Assembly (NCBI GenBank): GCA_963969495.1
Contig: OZ018317.1
Coordinates: 32,737,503-32,801,502, forward strand
Direction: 5' to 3'
Length of the DNA: 64,000 bases
Origin: Ceratothoa steindachneri
Taxonomy: Eukaryota; Arthropoda; Malacostraca; Isopoda; Cymothoidae
Shown here: in pieces, positions 1 to 11,782 of the stretch
How positions within the stretch are numbered: the first letter of the stretch is position 1
Layout of the letters: every line of letters begins with the position of its first letter
Program-made: the position numbers and the translations under genes
The notes under the pieces: generated by a model
The model's database searches: none
Told to the model about the DNA's origin: nothing
What the model saw: the letters and a program-made list of their open reading frames with translations, nothing else

Positions 1-194
1 CTCCCTTGCAGGTGAGCTACGACGCGTAGTCGACACCAGAATACTAGTGTTTTTAGTTCCACCCCACCCGTAGGAAATGAAAGAAGAGATACGTATGAGA
101 CAAGAGAGAAACGGACATCATCATCTTCTCCTCCTCTTCCTCTCAGAAATTCAAGCGAGTCACCCTCAAAGGTCCCCCACCCCCCATGACTCAC

Positions 195-406
195 TGTAGT
201 TTTTCGGTGTGGAAGGCTTTGTGGAGGTCATCCTTCTGCGTTTCAAGGCTTTTTCTCTCGCGCTCGCTGTAGCTCGCCCCGAGGATCTGGCAGATGTTCT
301 CTTCCCGCTCCTTCACCTTGGCCTCGTAGCGCGTCTCGTACTCCGCCTCCAGGTTCTCCTTCTCATTCTGGGTCTTCTCCAGGAGGGATTCCAGGCTAGA
401 GATTTT
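195..406 (-). CDS. RB1CC1: RB1CC1/FIP200 exon (last in window), coiled coil
   Basis: 212 nt, 70 codons plus two bases (CA) of a split codon continuing left of the window. Starts KISSLESLLEKTQNEKENLE, contains YEAKVKEREENICQIL and ends KAFHTEKL. Coiled coil. Acceptor ATTCTGTGGCAG, donor CTACA|GTGAGT. The nearest 217 bases upstream contain no AG on the coding strand except the acceptor, because a pyrimidine-rich minisatellite occupies them. Confidence 0.87.
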
Positions 407-411
407 CTGCC

Positions 412-640
412 ACAGAATTAATGGGGTTGAATCGAGTTTCAGGAACACAGAAAAATAGGCGTGAAGAAAACAAAAGAAAAATAAGTGTAAAAAACAAAAG
501 AAAATAGAAAAAAATAAGTGTAGAAAATAAAAGAAAATAGAACGAAAATAAGTGTAGAAAACAAAATGAAAATAGGTGAAAAAAACAAAAGAAAAATAAG
601 TGTAGAAAATAAAAGAAAAATACCTGTAGAAAATAATAAA
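412..640. repeat. Minisatellite, purine-rich on plus strand
   Basis: Imperfect tandem copies of a roughly 30-bp unit built on AAAATAAGTGTAGAAAACAA. On the minus strand (the sense of the host gene) it reads as a pyrimidine-rich tract directly upstream of the exon at 195-406. The open frames seen through it are compositional. Confidence 0.85.
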
Positions 641-714
641 CAAATTTGGTAAAGGTTTAGGACCAGCTTACACTCATTTAAGACACCTTGCATTTCATTT
701 AGAGGACCTACTTA

Positions 715-875
715 TTAACGTGGGATCCGAACCATAGGTAACAGCGTATGACAGTCACCGTAAAGGCGACTCAAAGCGCGACTCTATACCGCGACTTAGC
801 ACACCAGATGTGGCTTAACTTCACGGTAATTGGAAGCGGTGTGACCGCTCAGCTAAGTTATGGCCCATAAGCATC
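715..875 (-). repeat. Candidate 5S rRNA-derived SINE head
   Basis: On the minus strand the segment includes TTACCGTGAAGTTAAGC followed by CACATCTGGTG. This resembles the central part of 5S rRNA (ACCGAAATTAAGC followed by GCGTCGGGCG), the internal promoter region. About 90 bases further downstream is GGTTCGGATCCCACG, a B-box-like string. There is no full-length 5S gene. It could be a SINE3-type element or a degenerate 5S pseudogene. Confidence 0.4.
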
Positions 876-1314
876 GAAATGATGGTGAAAATAAGAGAAC
901 ACAAAAGACATCTTCAGCCTCACCAAAATGCTCACTAATTGAGCGCTCTCAATTATTGGAGAACCTCAAGAAATGTAGGAGTTTTAGGATGGGTTAACCA
1001 CCGGTTTTAGGGCGGTTTTAGGAAGATTATGACAACCGGTTTTCCCATTTGACAATATCAATAGAGATGTAGTTTAATGTGAGAGCTGAACCAGTGAATC
1101 AAAGCAGGATCTCAAATATAATGTGGACTCCTGTTAGCAGTAACATACACCTCTCTCTCACTCATAAAGTTATGGCCTAGCCACCCGATGTCACATCCAC
1201 TTACTCCAACACACAACAAAAACACCCCTCACCAACTTAAAGAGTTCATATCCTCCCAGTCGACCACATCGCGTGGTTGACATGCATCAACGCCACTACC
1301 TCCAAAAGCGAACT
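876..1314. other. Intronic DNA, nothing recognised
   Basis: No open frame, transposon signature or tandem repeat could be identified. It contains a GGTTTTAGGGCGGTTTTAGGA-like G/T motif near 1000 and otherwise unremarkable sequence. Confidence 0.5.
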
Positions 1315-4067
1315 AGCCAAACCGATGTCGTTATTCTTTAATTATTTGTTACATATTGGAACAATACCTGATGAGTGAAGGCTCTCTAAAGTACCACCAA
1401 TATTTAAAAATGGAAGTAAATGCTACCGAGTAACTATCGCCCAATTAGGCTATCTTCGGTCGTTTGGAAAATGGTACACACTCGTACGCGATAGACTCAT
1501 TAACCATTGGGAGAGAAACGACCTACTTAGAGATACCCAACACGGCTATCATAATAAATGCTATTTCCTAATGAATCTATTAGACTTTTTTAATGAATAC
1601 GACGATAGTAAAGCAGCGGATATAATTTATCTAGACTTTCAGAAGGCCTTCGATAAACTTTCCCGCAAACGTTTAATAACTAAATTAAAGGCGCACAGAG
1701 TTAAAGGCGATATAGCGAGGTGGATAGAAAACTGACAGCGATCCTAACCGCGTCGTTATAAGTGGAAAATCATTTAGCTGAACCGACAGGGGTCAGTTCT
1801 GGGACCAGTTCTATTTCCTGTATATATTAACGACCTAGACGAAGGCCTTGCATGCATCATTCGAAGTTTGCTGATGACAGTAAAATTGCGAATACAGTAC
1901 TCACTAACGCAGAGTTAAAGAAATGTCAAAACAATCTTGATAAATTGTCAAACGTGGCAAATGTCTCTTAATGTGGGTAAATGTAAAGTGCGCCATATCA
2001 GATACCGGAACTACAAAGCAAATTACTCTTCAGTGGTACTCAACTCTTAAGCATAGAAACAGAGAGATAGATTTAATGATTACAATATCGAGCGACCTAA
2101 AAGTCAGGCAGCAATGTTCAGAATTCCTTAACCCATCAAATCCCAGTGGTAACTGTAGGTACCAGTCATTTAAAGCTCAATTACAGCAATTAAAAGATTA
2201 TTGTCTCTCCTAATTTAACGTTTTTATGTTTCACAAGCATAGATCTTTAATTTATTAAGCAGTAACACTTCTAATATTAAATTGTCTACATATGAGAACC
2301 ACTTAAGTGCCACCATCTTTACTTTTGCATTGTTGACCCTAACCACTTTTCCAATAATGAATGAAATTGGTATTAAAAGGTAATAAATCCTGAAACTTTA
2401 TAGACTTATTTGAAAATGTTCATCGATAATAAAATGATCAGCAATTCTTAGCAAAGACAATTCTATTTCAAATAAGGGATCATATATTTCATGATGGTAT
2501 GTCTAGGTACCACTAGTCAGTTGATAATAAAATTTTTGGTGCAACCGTGGAAGATGTTTCTATACTTTATTCATGTGTACATATGAATAAAGTACAGAAT
2601 GTTAGTTATATTTATGTAAATAAATTTTAATAATATAAAGGCCACTGATGAACTTATGTTATAAGTAATAATATATGTATAAATATAAATTATATACATA
2701 TTTATTTTTTCAGTCGTCTTATGGAAAGAATTCCGGAGCTCTTATAAAATAGTAGGGAAGAAAACAAAATTCTTGAACATAAAGGCGATCTACAGAGTAC
2801 ATCAAATATTGTATCTGTTGTTGCGCTGCCTCCTAATTATGAGGAAGAAACAGATGAGTATTTAGATGATGAAAGTGATAGAAACTTGAATCATCTAATG
2901 CCGTCACAACTTACACCAGAAGAGGAAGTTGTCTACAGAGTGCCTGAAACAAAAGTAACAAAGCCTTCAGGCTCGAAGAAAAGGAAGGAAAGACAATGGA
3001 GCTCAAATGAGAAATTGCCAAAAGTCATCGCTAGTGAATGTGAAGAAAAGGCAGACCAGTTTTCAGCTTGTCAGAATACTTGGAAAATTTACCAGGCAAC
3101 AACAAAGGAAAAAACTATATATTGTGAACTCTGCTGTAATATAGTTCAAGAGTATCTATGGAAATACAGAAGTTATCCCCCCCCCCAAAAAAAAAAAATT
3201 AAAACAATGTGGCTAATCAGTTTGGTCAAGGGTTCATACTTCTGTTCGCACAGACAATAGTTTGGACGAGCAAATACAAAAAAAAAAAGTTGCAATAGCA
3301 CTCATTGTGCACATTTCCACAAGAGAACAAAAATCCAGTGCAAGAAATGTAAAGTCACACTCCACATTCATGTTGGTATGTGTTTCATAATAAGTAGGTA
3401 ATATAACAGCCAGTATTCCCAGTGGTACCTAGAGGTACTACCCATTTAAATTTGAAAATATAATGTATATAAAATTTTCTTCTTAAATGAAATATATTGG
3501 AAATTGTATTTTTATTCGAAACCCTAAATAAAATAATTGGATTCACTGGTGTAGAGCATGTGAGTATATGCCCATAGATACAATCCTTACTCTATAATTC
3601 TTTGGTCCATCTTCTTATGGAATACTGTGTTCAAGCCATGTGCCCGTACTACCAGAAAGATATAGGGAAATTATAATGACTATAACATAGGCCTTACTAA
3701 AATGATACCTAGTTTAAAGAACAAAATATACGAAAAGCAACTTAAAAAACTAAATCCATTTCTGTTAACTTGTCAATTAAGAGGAGACTTAATTCAGGTA
3801 TTTAAAGTTATCAAAGGAATAGACAATATAGATGGCAATAAATATGTCACAATAGACCATTCGATTTACACAAGAGGAAAGGGTGGCAAAATTAGAGGTA
3901 AACATTTTAAATCACACGAATCTAAGAATTTCTTTGTTAACAAAATCATCAACCTTTGGAAGCTTTCTCGTAATGTAATGGACTGCAACATCGTAGAGAC
4001 CTTCAAACGTCGTATAGATAAATACTTTAAACCCATTCCCAGATTAACAGAATTCACTAGCGAATAA
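1315..4067 (+). mobile_element. Degenerate CR1-like LINE, split by a piggyBac remnant
   Basis: Plus-strand reverse transcriptase remnants: YLDFQKAFDKL near 1635, then ISSDLKVRQQCSE ending at 2127. It resumes near 3515 with NKIIGFTG, LVHLLMEYCVQ and PYYQKDIGKL, and a 121-codon open piece at 3702-4067 with LRGDLIQVFKVIKGIDNID and a C-terminal WKLSRNV..FKRRIDKYF. These are typical of the CR1/Jockey-like thumb and C-terminus. There are many stops and frameshifts. The break falls within one protein region, so the intervening 1.4 kb is a later insertion. Confidence 0.8.
2132..3445 (+). mobile_element. piggyBac-like element, internally deleted
   Basis: TTAA occurs at both edges (2128-2131 and 3446-3449). 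Both ends carry CCCAGTGGTAMCT..AGGTACC-type strings (2141 on, and 3418-3440), related both directly and as inverted copies because the motif is near-palindromic. Inside is a plus-strand acidic transposase N-terminus (2886-3170: YEEETDEYLDDESD, then a Lys/Arg-rich stretch). Near 3300-3400 is a Cys-rich tail, KRTKIQCKKCKVTLHIHVGMCF, like the C-terminal zinc region of piggyBac transposases. The catalytic DDD domain is missing and the sequence has frameshifts. It is non-autonomous. Confidence 0.65.
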
Positions 4068-4488
4068 GTTCCTAGCATTTAAGGAACAGGTTAACCAAAT
4101 TTCATGTATGATGGTAGAAACAAAACTTCTAACCCGTCGTCCATTATCTGGGCCTAATTCTCTTTTACGCCATAGGGGAATACTGTATGGCTATTCTTCC
4201 TGGTCCACATATAAGCTTAAAGTAGCCACCTAAACAACATTCAGCCCCTATAAGACACCAGGAGCACAAGTTGCCTTAATTTATTTTAGCTTACATTAAA
4301 GGCAAAACAAAACAATACACACGCAAGACAATGTTTTTTTTTTAAGGGGCTATCTGGCGACTGCCCACTTAGGCATAAGTCACCGTAAACAAACAGCCTA
4401 GTTCTTGGCTAATTTAAAAAATTTGAACAGGAAACAACAATAAAAAGAAATAACAATAACCATAAACAAAAACAACAACTAAACCTAG

Positions 4489-7400
4489 TTAAATGAAAGG
4501 AAGAAGGCCGGACTCCCCCAAATAGTCAACAAGTCCACCAGTCAATGTGCACGCACTCGTCCCGAGTACAAAGGACAGGCGGTAGCGACCCCGCCCATCC
4601 TGGTACCGGGACAGGTAACGTGCGCAAAGATCACCCAGACTGGGACATTCGACAAGAATGTGCCGAACAGTCTGGGGGACGACGCAGTCGTCGCAATAGG
4701 GCGCAGGCGAGCGCTCCATCAAATAGCGATGCGTCACACGAGTGTGTCCGATTTGGAGACGACAGAAAGCGACCTGAAGCCGTCGCGGCATTGGGGGATA
4801 GGTCCATGGGAACAGTCGCGGCGCAATGGCACGCAACTTTAAGTTCCCTTCGACCGTCTCCCATCTTCTTTGCCAAGCAGTCCAAAGAGCTGACCGTATT
4901 CCTGCCATGTAGTCGGTGTGAGGAAGAGCGAAATGCTTGTCCGGTCGCAAAGTCCTCGCGGACTCTTTGGCGCCATCATTGGCGCACTCATTCCCCTCAA
5001 TTCCTACATGTCCAGGAACCCAGCAGAAGATAATCTCGACATCTGCCCGACTCGCACTAACCGTGGCGTCACGGATATCGCGAACCAGGAGATGCGGAGA
5101 TTCCAATGCCCCGAGAGCACTCAGGGCGCTTTGTGAGTCGATATAGATCACAATCCGGTCTCCGAACCGGGCACGTCGCGTAACCGCCCATACCGAGGGG
5201 TGTATTGCCACCAGCTCGGCCATGAAGACAGACGCAGCGCCTGGCAGAGCCCCCACTGACTTCAAACAGAGGGGATACAGCGTGGAAGCCGACCCCCTCT
5301 TGGGACTTAGAGCCATCCGTATACACTGGCACGGTTCCAGCGTGACACGAGGTGTGCTCCAAAAAGGTCGAACGCAATACTCCCGGCGCAGTACAAGCTT
5401 TGGGAGCAGAGGCGTGGCGACAAATAGCCAAATGTGGTACCCTCCAGAGTGGTGTTCTGGGCAGAACCAGTGGCGCCACCGTCCCGAGAGCTATATCTAG
5501 CTCTCGAATGAGTTTCCTGACCCTAAACCCAAAGGGCCTAGGGTATGACTGGCGTCTTTCGGCGGCATAGGCACCATCGAGATCAGCTGCGGATGCAGTG
5601 AGAGCTGTTGACGACTGAGGAAGGCGCCGGGCTCGCGCGTACAGGCGAGTGATGCACAGCACGCGGCGCAGAGCGAGTGGCATCTCCCCAGCATCGACCA
5701 ACAGGCACTCAATAGGGAAAGTGCAGAAGGCACGGTCGCAAGGCGAAGGCCGGTGTGGTGGATCGAATCCATCTTCACCAATAAACGCTTGGCTGCGGAT
5801 GCATAAAACTCGACCGTAGTCGAGCTTCGAACGAAGGATCAATAAAAAAGTAGGGCAGTAGCCCTATCAGCGCCCCAAGCGCTAAACGTCACGGAACGGA
5901 GAACATCCATGGCGCGGGTACAAGAGACCCTAAGGCTGCGAATATGAGCCTTCTCCAGATCGAAAAACACCGTGGCGTAGTGCTGTCTACGAAGGAAAGC
6001 CTCGCAGACGGCATTTTAAGGTCGGAGCAGAGCATCTGACGTGGAGTCGAACTTGCGGAAGCCGCACTGTGCGGAAGACAGATGGCCTCCGCTGTCCAGG
6101 AAAAAGGCTAATCTAACATTTACCAATTTCTCCGTCAACTTGCACACGCAAGAGGTTAGAGAGATTAGGCAGAAACCGGTCGGAGTAGAGTGATCTCTCC
6201 CCGATTTGCGAAGGGCGAGCACAGTAGCGATTCGCCAGGAGTCTGGGAGAAGACCCTCCACCCAGATCCTGTTGAACAAATCTAACAGAAAGGCCCTGCC
6301 TCGCTCACCAGGTGTCGAAGCAAGGCGTTCGGGACATCGTCCGGACCATGGGCGGTGTCCGCGCACGAAGCGAGAGCGGAGCGCAACTCACTCACAGTAA
6401 ACTTGTCGTTGAAGGGTTATCTGCCTCTGGAGGTAAAGTCCAGCTGGCGGCCTTGCGCGACATCACGACGTGCATTGAATGCTGGCGGAGCAGCATCCCG
6501 GCTAGAGAATGCGGAAAAAGCGGTCGCTATGGATTCCGCCACGGACGCGGGGTCCAAGATTGACGTCCCATTCTGCTGGAGAACGGGAGGGGGGTCCTGC
6601 AAGAACTTGCCCCGAATACTTTTGACTCGCTTCAACACCTCTGCTAAAGGAGTCTTCCCGTTAAGTGAAGACACGTATACCCGCCAAGAAGAGCGGCGGG
6701 CGTGCTTCGAAATATACCGGAACCTAGCACTAGTCCGACGAAATTCAGCGACAGTTAAATCGTTCGGGCGGCGCTTATAGCGCATGTAGGCATAACGCTT
6801 CTGTTTGGGGGGCGTCTCACACTCGGCCGACCACCATGGGAGTGGTCGGCGTGAAAAACGGCCAGACGTCCTAGGAATAGTAGTCAGGCTTGCGGCGATG
6901 AGGTTGCCTGAGAAGAACTCAACGGCCTCATCTACCGACCTAAACTCCTCGACTGAGATAGAAAATTCGTTCATTTCCTGAAATGCAGGCCACCGCGCCC
7001 GCGCCAAGCACCACCGAGGTGGGCCCTCAGGCGGAAGTTGCCCTGAAAATGATATTTGAATCGGAAAGTGATCACTACCATGGAGGTCATCGACCACCCC
7101 CCAATCAAAATCAGGCTGTGCATCAGATCACAAAGATAGGTCAAGGCAAGAAAATGAAGCAGTTCTCGGACAGTGATGCGTAAACTCATCCACGTTTAGG
7201 ACACCTATTTCAAGCTCTTCGATCAGATCAGCAAGGAATTGTCAACTGGGATTTATTGAGTAATCTCCCCAGAGAGGATACCTACCGTTCAGATCTCCAA
7301 GCAAGAGAAAGGGCCTCGGCAACCATGCTACGACGCGGCGGAAGTCCCCCGCGTCGAAGTCAGCTGACGGTGGAATGTACGCAGAAATGATAGTATACCT

Positions 7401-7640
7401 CCTATCCAGGTGCAGCTGCACAGCCACTGCCTGAAAGGAGGTATCTAAAGAGAAAGGAAGAACGGAGACATCATGCCGGGTGTAGACCGTGCATCCCCCA
7501 GCCCGGCCATCCCGCGGTGGTGGGGTCGCAAGACCCTTGAACCCCGTGAGAGGGGGCAGGGGGCACGCGCCTAGCATGGAAGAGACGAGCCTCCGCAGCT
7601 CCTCCCAGTTGGCCCTGAGTCCACGGCAATTCCATTGAAG
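4489..7640 (-). pseudogene. LINE copy A ORF2 remnant: endonuclease, partial RT, RNase H
   Basis: Reading leftward: endonuclease pieces (7242-7577, with LLGDLNGRYPLWGDY), the EN-RT linker and RT N-terminus (6417-7097, FSISVEEFRSVDEAVEFF, LPWWSAECET; 6016-6366, LLPDSWRIATVLALRKSG), the RT thumb (5069-5842) and RNase H (4489-5316, with DSQSALSALG and WVPGHVGIEGNE). The RNase H frame has lost the first catalytic Asp segment to another frame (VYTDGSKSQ at about 5300). Stops, frameshifts and the 515-bp deletion make it non-functional. Confidence 0.9.
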
Positions 7641-7644
7641 GAAT

Positions 7645-9938
7645 ATGCCCTCCAGGCCTAGCTCGGAGGAGACGCGGGGGCCCTCCTCGAACAGAAGACC
7701 CTCACGGGAATGGCCGTACGCTTCCCGGAGGCAGAACCCCGGGCACTGTCGCCTTCGAGGAAAAAATGGGGGAGGTTGGGCTCGCCATGCGAGTCTTTTC
7801 CTCCCTCAGCCTCGAAACCTTAGGCGGGCGTTGCGGCTTCGGAGGCGGGGGGCCCTGTTTTCGAGGAACCATCGTCTCCGAGTCACTCGCTCCACCACTA
7901 GGCGTGCGCGAAGGAGCCGATACTCCTTTGTTGATGTCCTCCTTTCGGGGGACAACTTTAGGAACCCCGGAGATGGCCTAGCGACCATCTTCAGGGGTGT
8001 TGCCTCCTGTGAGTCTAACGACTCGGTGGAGGCGCGTGGCCGTTTCGCCTTACGGGAAACAGTCACGCTGGGGAAAGAGGGGGGAGCCCTGGTTTTAGCC
8101 GGGGCTGGGTTTGAACCCTTTTTGCCGCCAGCTTTACCAGGGGGAGCGCACGGGTTGAGTAGAGCCCGAGGAAGGGCTCCGAATGGGCGCGGAAACAACC
8201 GTGCTCGTTGGCTTGGATGGGCCAGGAGCAGAGGGTGTCTTTCTAACTATTAAGGCATATAACATCCCAGGCAGAGCCGGGCGGGCGCGCCAGGACCAAG
8301 TCCTTAGCCTCGCGGAATGAGAGTCGATCCTGGGCCTGAACGGCCAGGATTTCTTTCTCGAGGAGATATGCACCACATTGCTTCGAAGAAGCGGGGTGCG
8401 GCTCTCCGCAATTGACACACTTGATTTGGACTCATCGTGTGAGGCCTTGGAGCAATTTACACAAACTTCAAATGACCCCGACTTTGCACGTCTACAAGAA
8501 CGATTCGTATGGCCGAAGCGGTGACAGTAATAGCACCGCCGCGGCAGTGGCACGAATGCCTTCACGCGGTAGCGGTACCAACCGGCACGCACCGACTCAG
8601 GGAGCTTGTCACAGTCGAACGTGACGAAGAGTGTAGGGGTGGGTCTCGAGGCTCCTCCCTGTTTTCTCATCACACGTTCGACCTTGACCGCCCCATGGTC
8701 GGCCAGCTCTAAGGTGAAGTCTTCTATGGAGTAGTCAACGAGTTCCCTCGCATAAACTACTTCTTTCACAAAGTTCATGGTATAGTGAGGCGTCACACTC
8801 ACCGGGGTGCCATGTAGTGTCCGAAGAGGACTTATCTTGGCCGCCTCCGCTGGATTCGCCGCATTCGCCAGAAGGCTCCCGTCCGAGAAACGGGTCACTT
8901 TCGGCTATCTACCAATTACAATAACTAATCCTCTCCTATGATGGATCATGTTGCCCTTGGCCAACATGCTGCCATCAGTGGAGCGAATGACGAGGAAGCG
9001 CTTGAAGCCAGCGGGCTCGAAAACGCCAGGTAACCTCTGAATCAGGGGCCCCGATGTCATCGAGGCTCCACCCTGTGCGCTTTTGGTCTTAGTCAGGGGC
9101 TCCGCAACCGGGGCGGCAGAGGGGCCGGATGTGCTGATCTTGGCTTGGTCGCTTGCCAGAGTAGCAGCAGACCCATCCGTCCCCGCAGAGCCCGCAGATA
9201 GAGAGGAGCCCGAGTCTTCTTTGTCTTTTTCTTTTTTGGAGAGGAGGGCGGGGAATGAACCCGCTTCTAACCTCCGCCGGCAGAAGCCCCTAGACCAGAT
9301 GGACCACCCTCAGCCAGGTCCTTCTCTGAAATGGGGAAGGTCCTGGTGGTCGCAAGGGCACGGGTCGGAGGAGATCACTCCCCTCCTTTTACTGCCTCAG
9401 AAACCCTAACCATTTGAGGAGGACTTTGCATAGGGGCGGATTTGGGTTCGGTGTTTGGCGCCGTGTCCGGATTTCCCCCCATGGAAGGCCCTACCCTCTG
9501 AGGCTGGGTTTCCTCAAGGACCATGTCTATCACAGGAGGGGCCTCCAGTTGGCCATCCCCTCCCAGGACATCGCAGGTCCCCTTGGCAGTGTCGCCAGTC
9601 TTGTGTGGGAAGGCACAGTCCTTGACCCCGGCAAGGTTTAAAATTCTTGCCAGCAGGTCTTTTGAGGGAAGCGACCGAAGGGGCCTGGCTTCCCTCTCCC
9701 CCCTAAGGGGGTTCGCCCTACCGAGCGGCTTACACGAGGGGCGGTCGGCAATGGGCTGCCTGCTGGCTTTCTTGGCAGTCCCCTTAGAAAGAAAAGGGAC
9801 TGCCGATGGAAATAGGGAGGTGCCCGAAAGTACCTCCAGAGAAGGGGGTGAGGGGGAGTCCCCTACACCCGTAGGCGTAGGAGAGGAGTAAGCCTCCTCT
9901 CCGGTTAAATTAGTATGGAGGGTCCCCTTTGCAAGCAC
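7645..9938 (-). pseudogene. LINE copy A ORF1 (gag) remnant
   Basis: Fragments of the nucleic-acid-binding ORF1: 8134-8898 carries the CCHC knuckle CYYCHRFGHTNRSCRR and part of a second (CVNCSKASHD); 9375-9938 carries the Pro/Ser-rich N-terminal part. Copy B shows the same protein as one 816-codon frame. Copy A is broken by several indels. Confidence 0.88.
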
Positions 9939-10033
9939 AAGGGGGAGGGACCTCCACTTTTACGGTGGAGCTGCCCGAGGGCGGCTCCATTGATGAGGAA
10001 GGGGAATTGGGGAGAGATTGGGGTTTTTGATGA

Positions 10034-10357
10034 TCATACATGGGCATGGTGACCCTCTTTTTTACACGGGATGCAATCACGCATCACCTTTCGCAATAGC
10101 CCGCACTGCAAGAGGTGCTTACAGGCCCGGCAGTGCCAGGCGCCGCCATTTGGGACCACCCCACCCGCCTGGTGGCCTGGCAGTCCATCGGCATGGCGGC
10201 TCCACCTTAGACAAGGCGTAAAATCAAGGATAGACAGTGAATTGAGAACGAAAAGGGATATGAGGAAGGTATGGGTGGGGATGAAGCAGGTTGTTAAAAA
10301 AAACCCATCCCGAACCGGAGCACAGGGGTTAGGGAACATTGTTCCCTCCAGCCTCAT
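10034..10357 (-). pseudogene. LINE copy A 5' ORF with Cys/His cluster
   Basis: 107 codons upstream of ORF1 in a different frame. The last 40 residues hold CRACKHLLQC...DCIPCKKEGHHAH, i.e. CxxC, CxxC and a His cluster, which looks like a zinc-binding motif. Copy B (17985-18227) keeps this peptide but the second CxxC is broken (TGT changed to TAA). Its relation to ORF1 is unknown: a separate small ORF or an N-terminus joined by frameshift. Confidence 0.5.
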
Positions 10358-10689
10358 CCCCGATCCGGGGCGGTTGGCTTGAGAAGAAGGTCAGCATCTA
10401 CCCTGTGAAATAAGAGGCTGACCAGAGAAAGTTGTGGGAGATGTTGTATGAAAAGCGACGAGGTAGGGGAGAAATACAGGCTATCTGAAGGAAGGAAGAG
10501 AGGCTAAGCTTGGGCCGGACGGAGCGCTGGATCCCATCAGCACGGCGGCCACGATGGCAAATCGCCGCGCCCCTTACGGGGCACACGCGAGACAAACACA
10601 CACAAACGGGCCTGGACCTCCGTAAAGCTGAGTTTCTCCATCGTAAACGAAACCAACAAGTGGCCCATGTCACTTCAGGAAAGAGCTGT

Positions 10690-11235
10690 ACCTTTCTCGG
10701 AGAAACAAGCGAAGCTCCAAGCAGCCACAGCTTCCCATATACCTACCCCCAAACAAGCGAAACTTCGAGGGTATAACCCCCTCCCCCATCTACCCACAAA
10801 CAAGTGAAGCTCCAATGGTACAACACTCCCCATCTCCCCCCCCCAAACCAGCGAAGCTCCAAGGGTACAACACTCCCTATATACCCCAAAGCTATTAGGT
10901 ACAACACTCCGTATATACCCTCAAACAAGCGAAGCTCTAAGGGTACAAACCCCTCCATTTATCCCAAACAAACGAATCTCCAAGGGTACAACACTCCCCA
11001 TCTACCCCCCCCCCCAAACCAGTGAAGCTCCAAGGGTACAACACTCCCTATATACCCCAAAGCTATTAGGTACAACACTCCGTATATACCCTCAAACAAG
11101 CGAAGCTCTAAGGGTACAACACCCTCCATTTATCCCAAACAAACGAATCTCCAAGGGTACAACACTTTCCATTTACCACAAACCAGCAAAGCTCCAATGA
11201 TACTACACACCCAATCTTCCCCCAAAGCAATCTTC
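10690..11235. repeat. Minisatellite with 171-bp higher-order unit
   Basis: Tandem copies of about 40-45 bp based on GAAGCTCCAAGGGTACAACA followed by CTCCCCATCTACCCCC. A block of several variants repeats with a period of 171 bp (AAGGGTACAACACTCCCTAT at 10861 and 11032). It lies between LINE copies A and B. Confidence 0.85.
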
Positions 11236-11491
11236 CCAGCTTGTAACCGAGGCCTCCACACACACAAAACAATCTATACGAAGATAACACAAGGCAGCAA
11301 GCGTCCTTCCACTCAGACAAAATGTACAAACATGGAGTGCTGGATCTCTGTCGGGATGGCAGAGTTCGTGGAGGACCCTGGCCTAGGGAAACGAAACCCT
11401 AAGTCAGGGGGAACACAATATGGCAAGCGCGGAATATCCTAGCAACCATAAATGCAGGTGCTATGAGAAGGAACGAGTCTTACAAGAGAAA

Positions 11492-11525
<34 letters not shown>

Positions 11526-11782
11526 AGCTCATCTGGCGACTGCCTACTTGGGCATTAGTCGCCGTATTAAAACTGGCCTAGTTCTAGGCTACTTTAAAAT
11601 AAATTAAAGAGAAAAAAAAACAAACAAAAAAAACAAAACAAACAATACCCCAAAAGGGGGAAAGGAAGCAAGCTGGTGCGTCGGGGAGAGGTCCCCCCGG
11701 CGCAGGAGCGTGCAACTAAAGGAAAAAAACAAACAAAAAACAAAAAAAAACAACAAAAAAAACAACAACAAACAAACCTTGC

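Larger units (their letters stand above)
4332..10581 (-). mobile_element. RNase H-bearing LINE, copy A (near full length, RT core deleted)
   Basis: Minus-strand non-LTR retrotransposon of the jockey/I superfamily (APE endonuclease, RT, RNase H, gag with CCHC knuckles). It is bounded by a 14-bp target-site duplication with one mismatch (CACACGCAAGACAA at 4318-4331, CACACGCGAGACAA at 10582-10595). The 3' end with its short poly-A lies at 4334-4343. Compared with copy B, about 515 bp of RT is missing (junction near 5950), removing the YVDD catalytic box. The 5' junction carries an extra GCCCCTTACGGGGC palindrome absent from copy B. Confidence 0.92.

Noticed and set aside
191..693. Hydrophobic Phe/Tyr-rich N-termini joined to the leftmost exon
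   Set aside because: This part is minisatellite intron; the coding part starts at the acceptor at 406.
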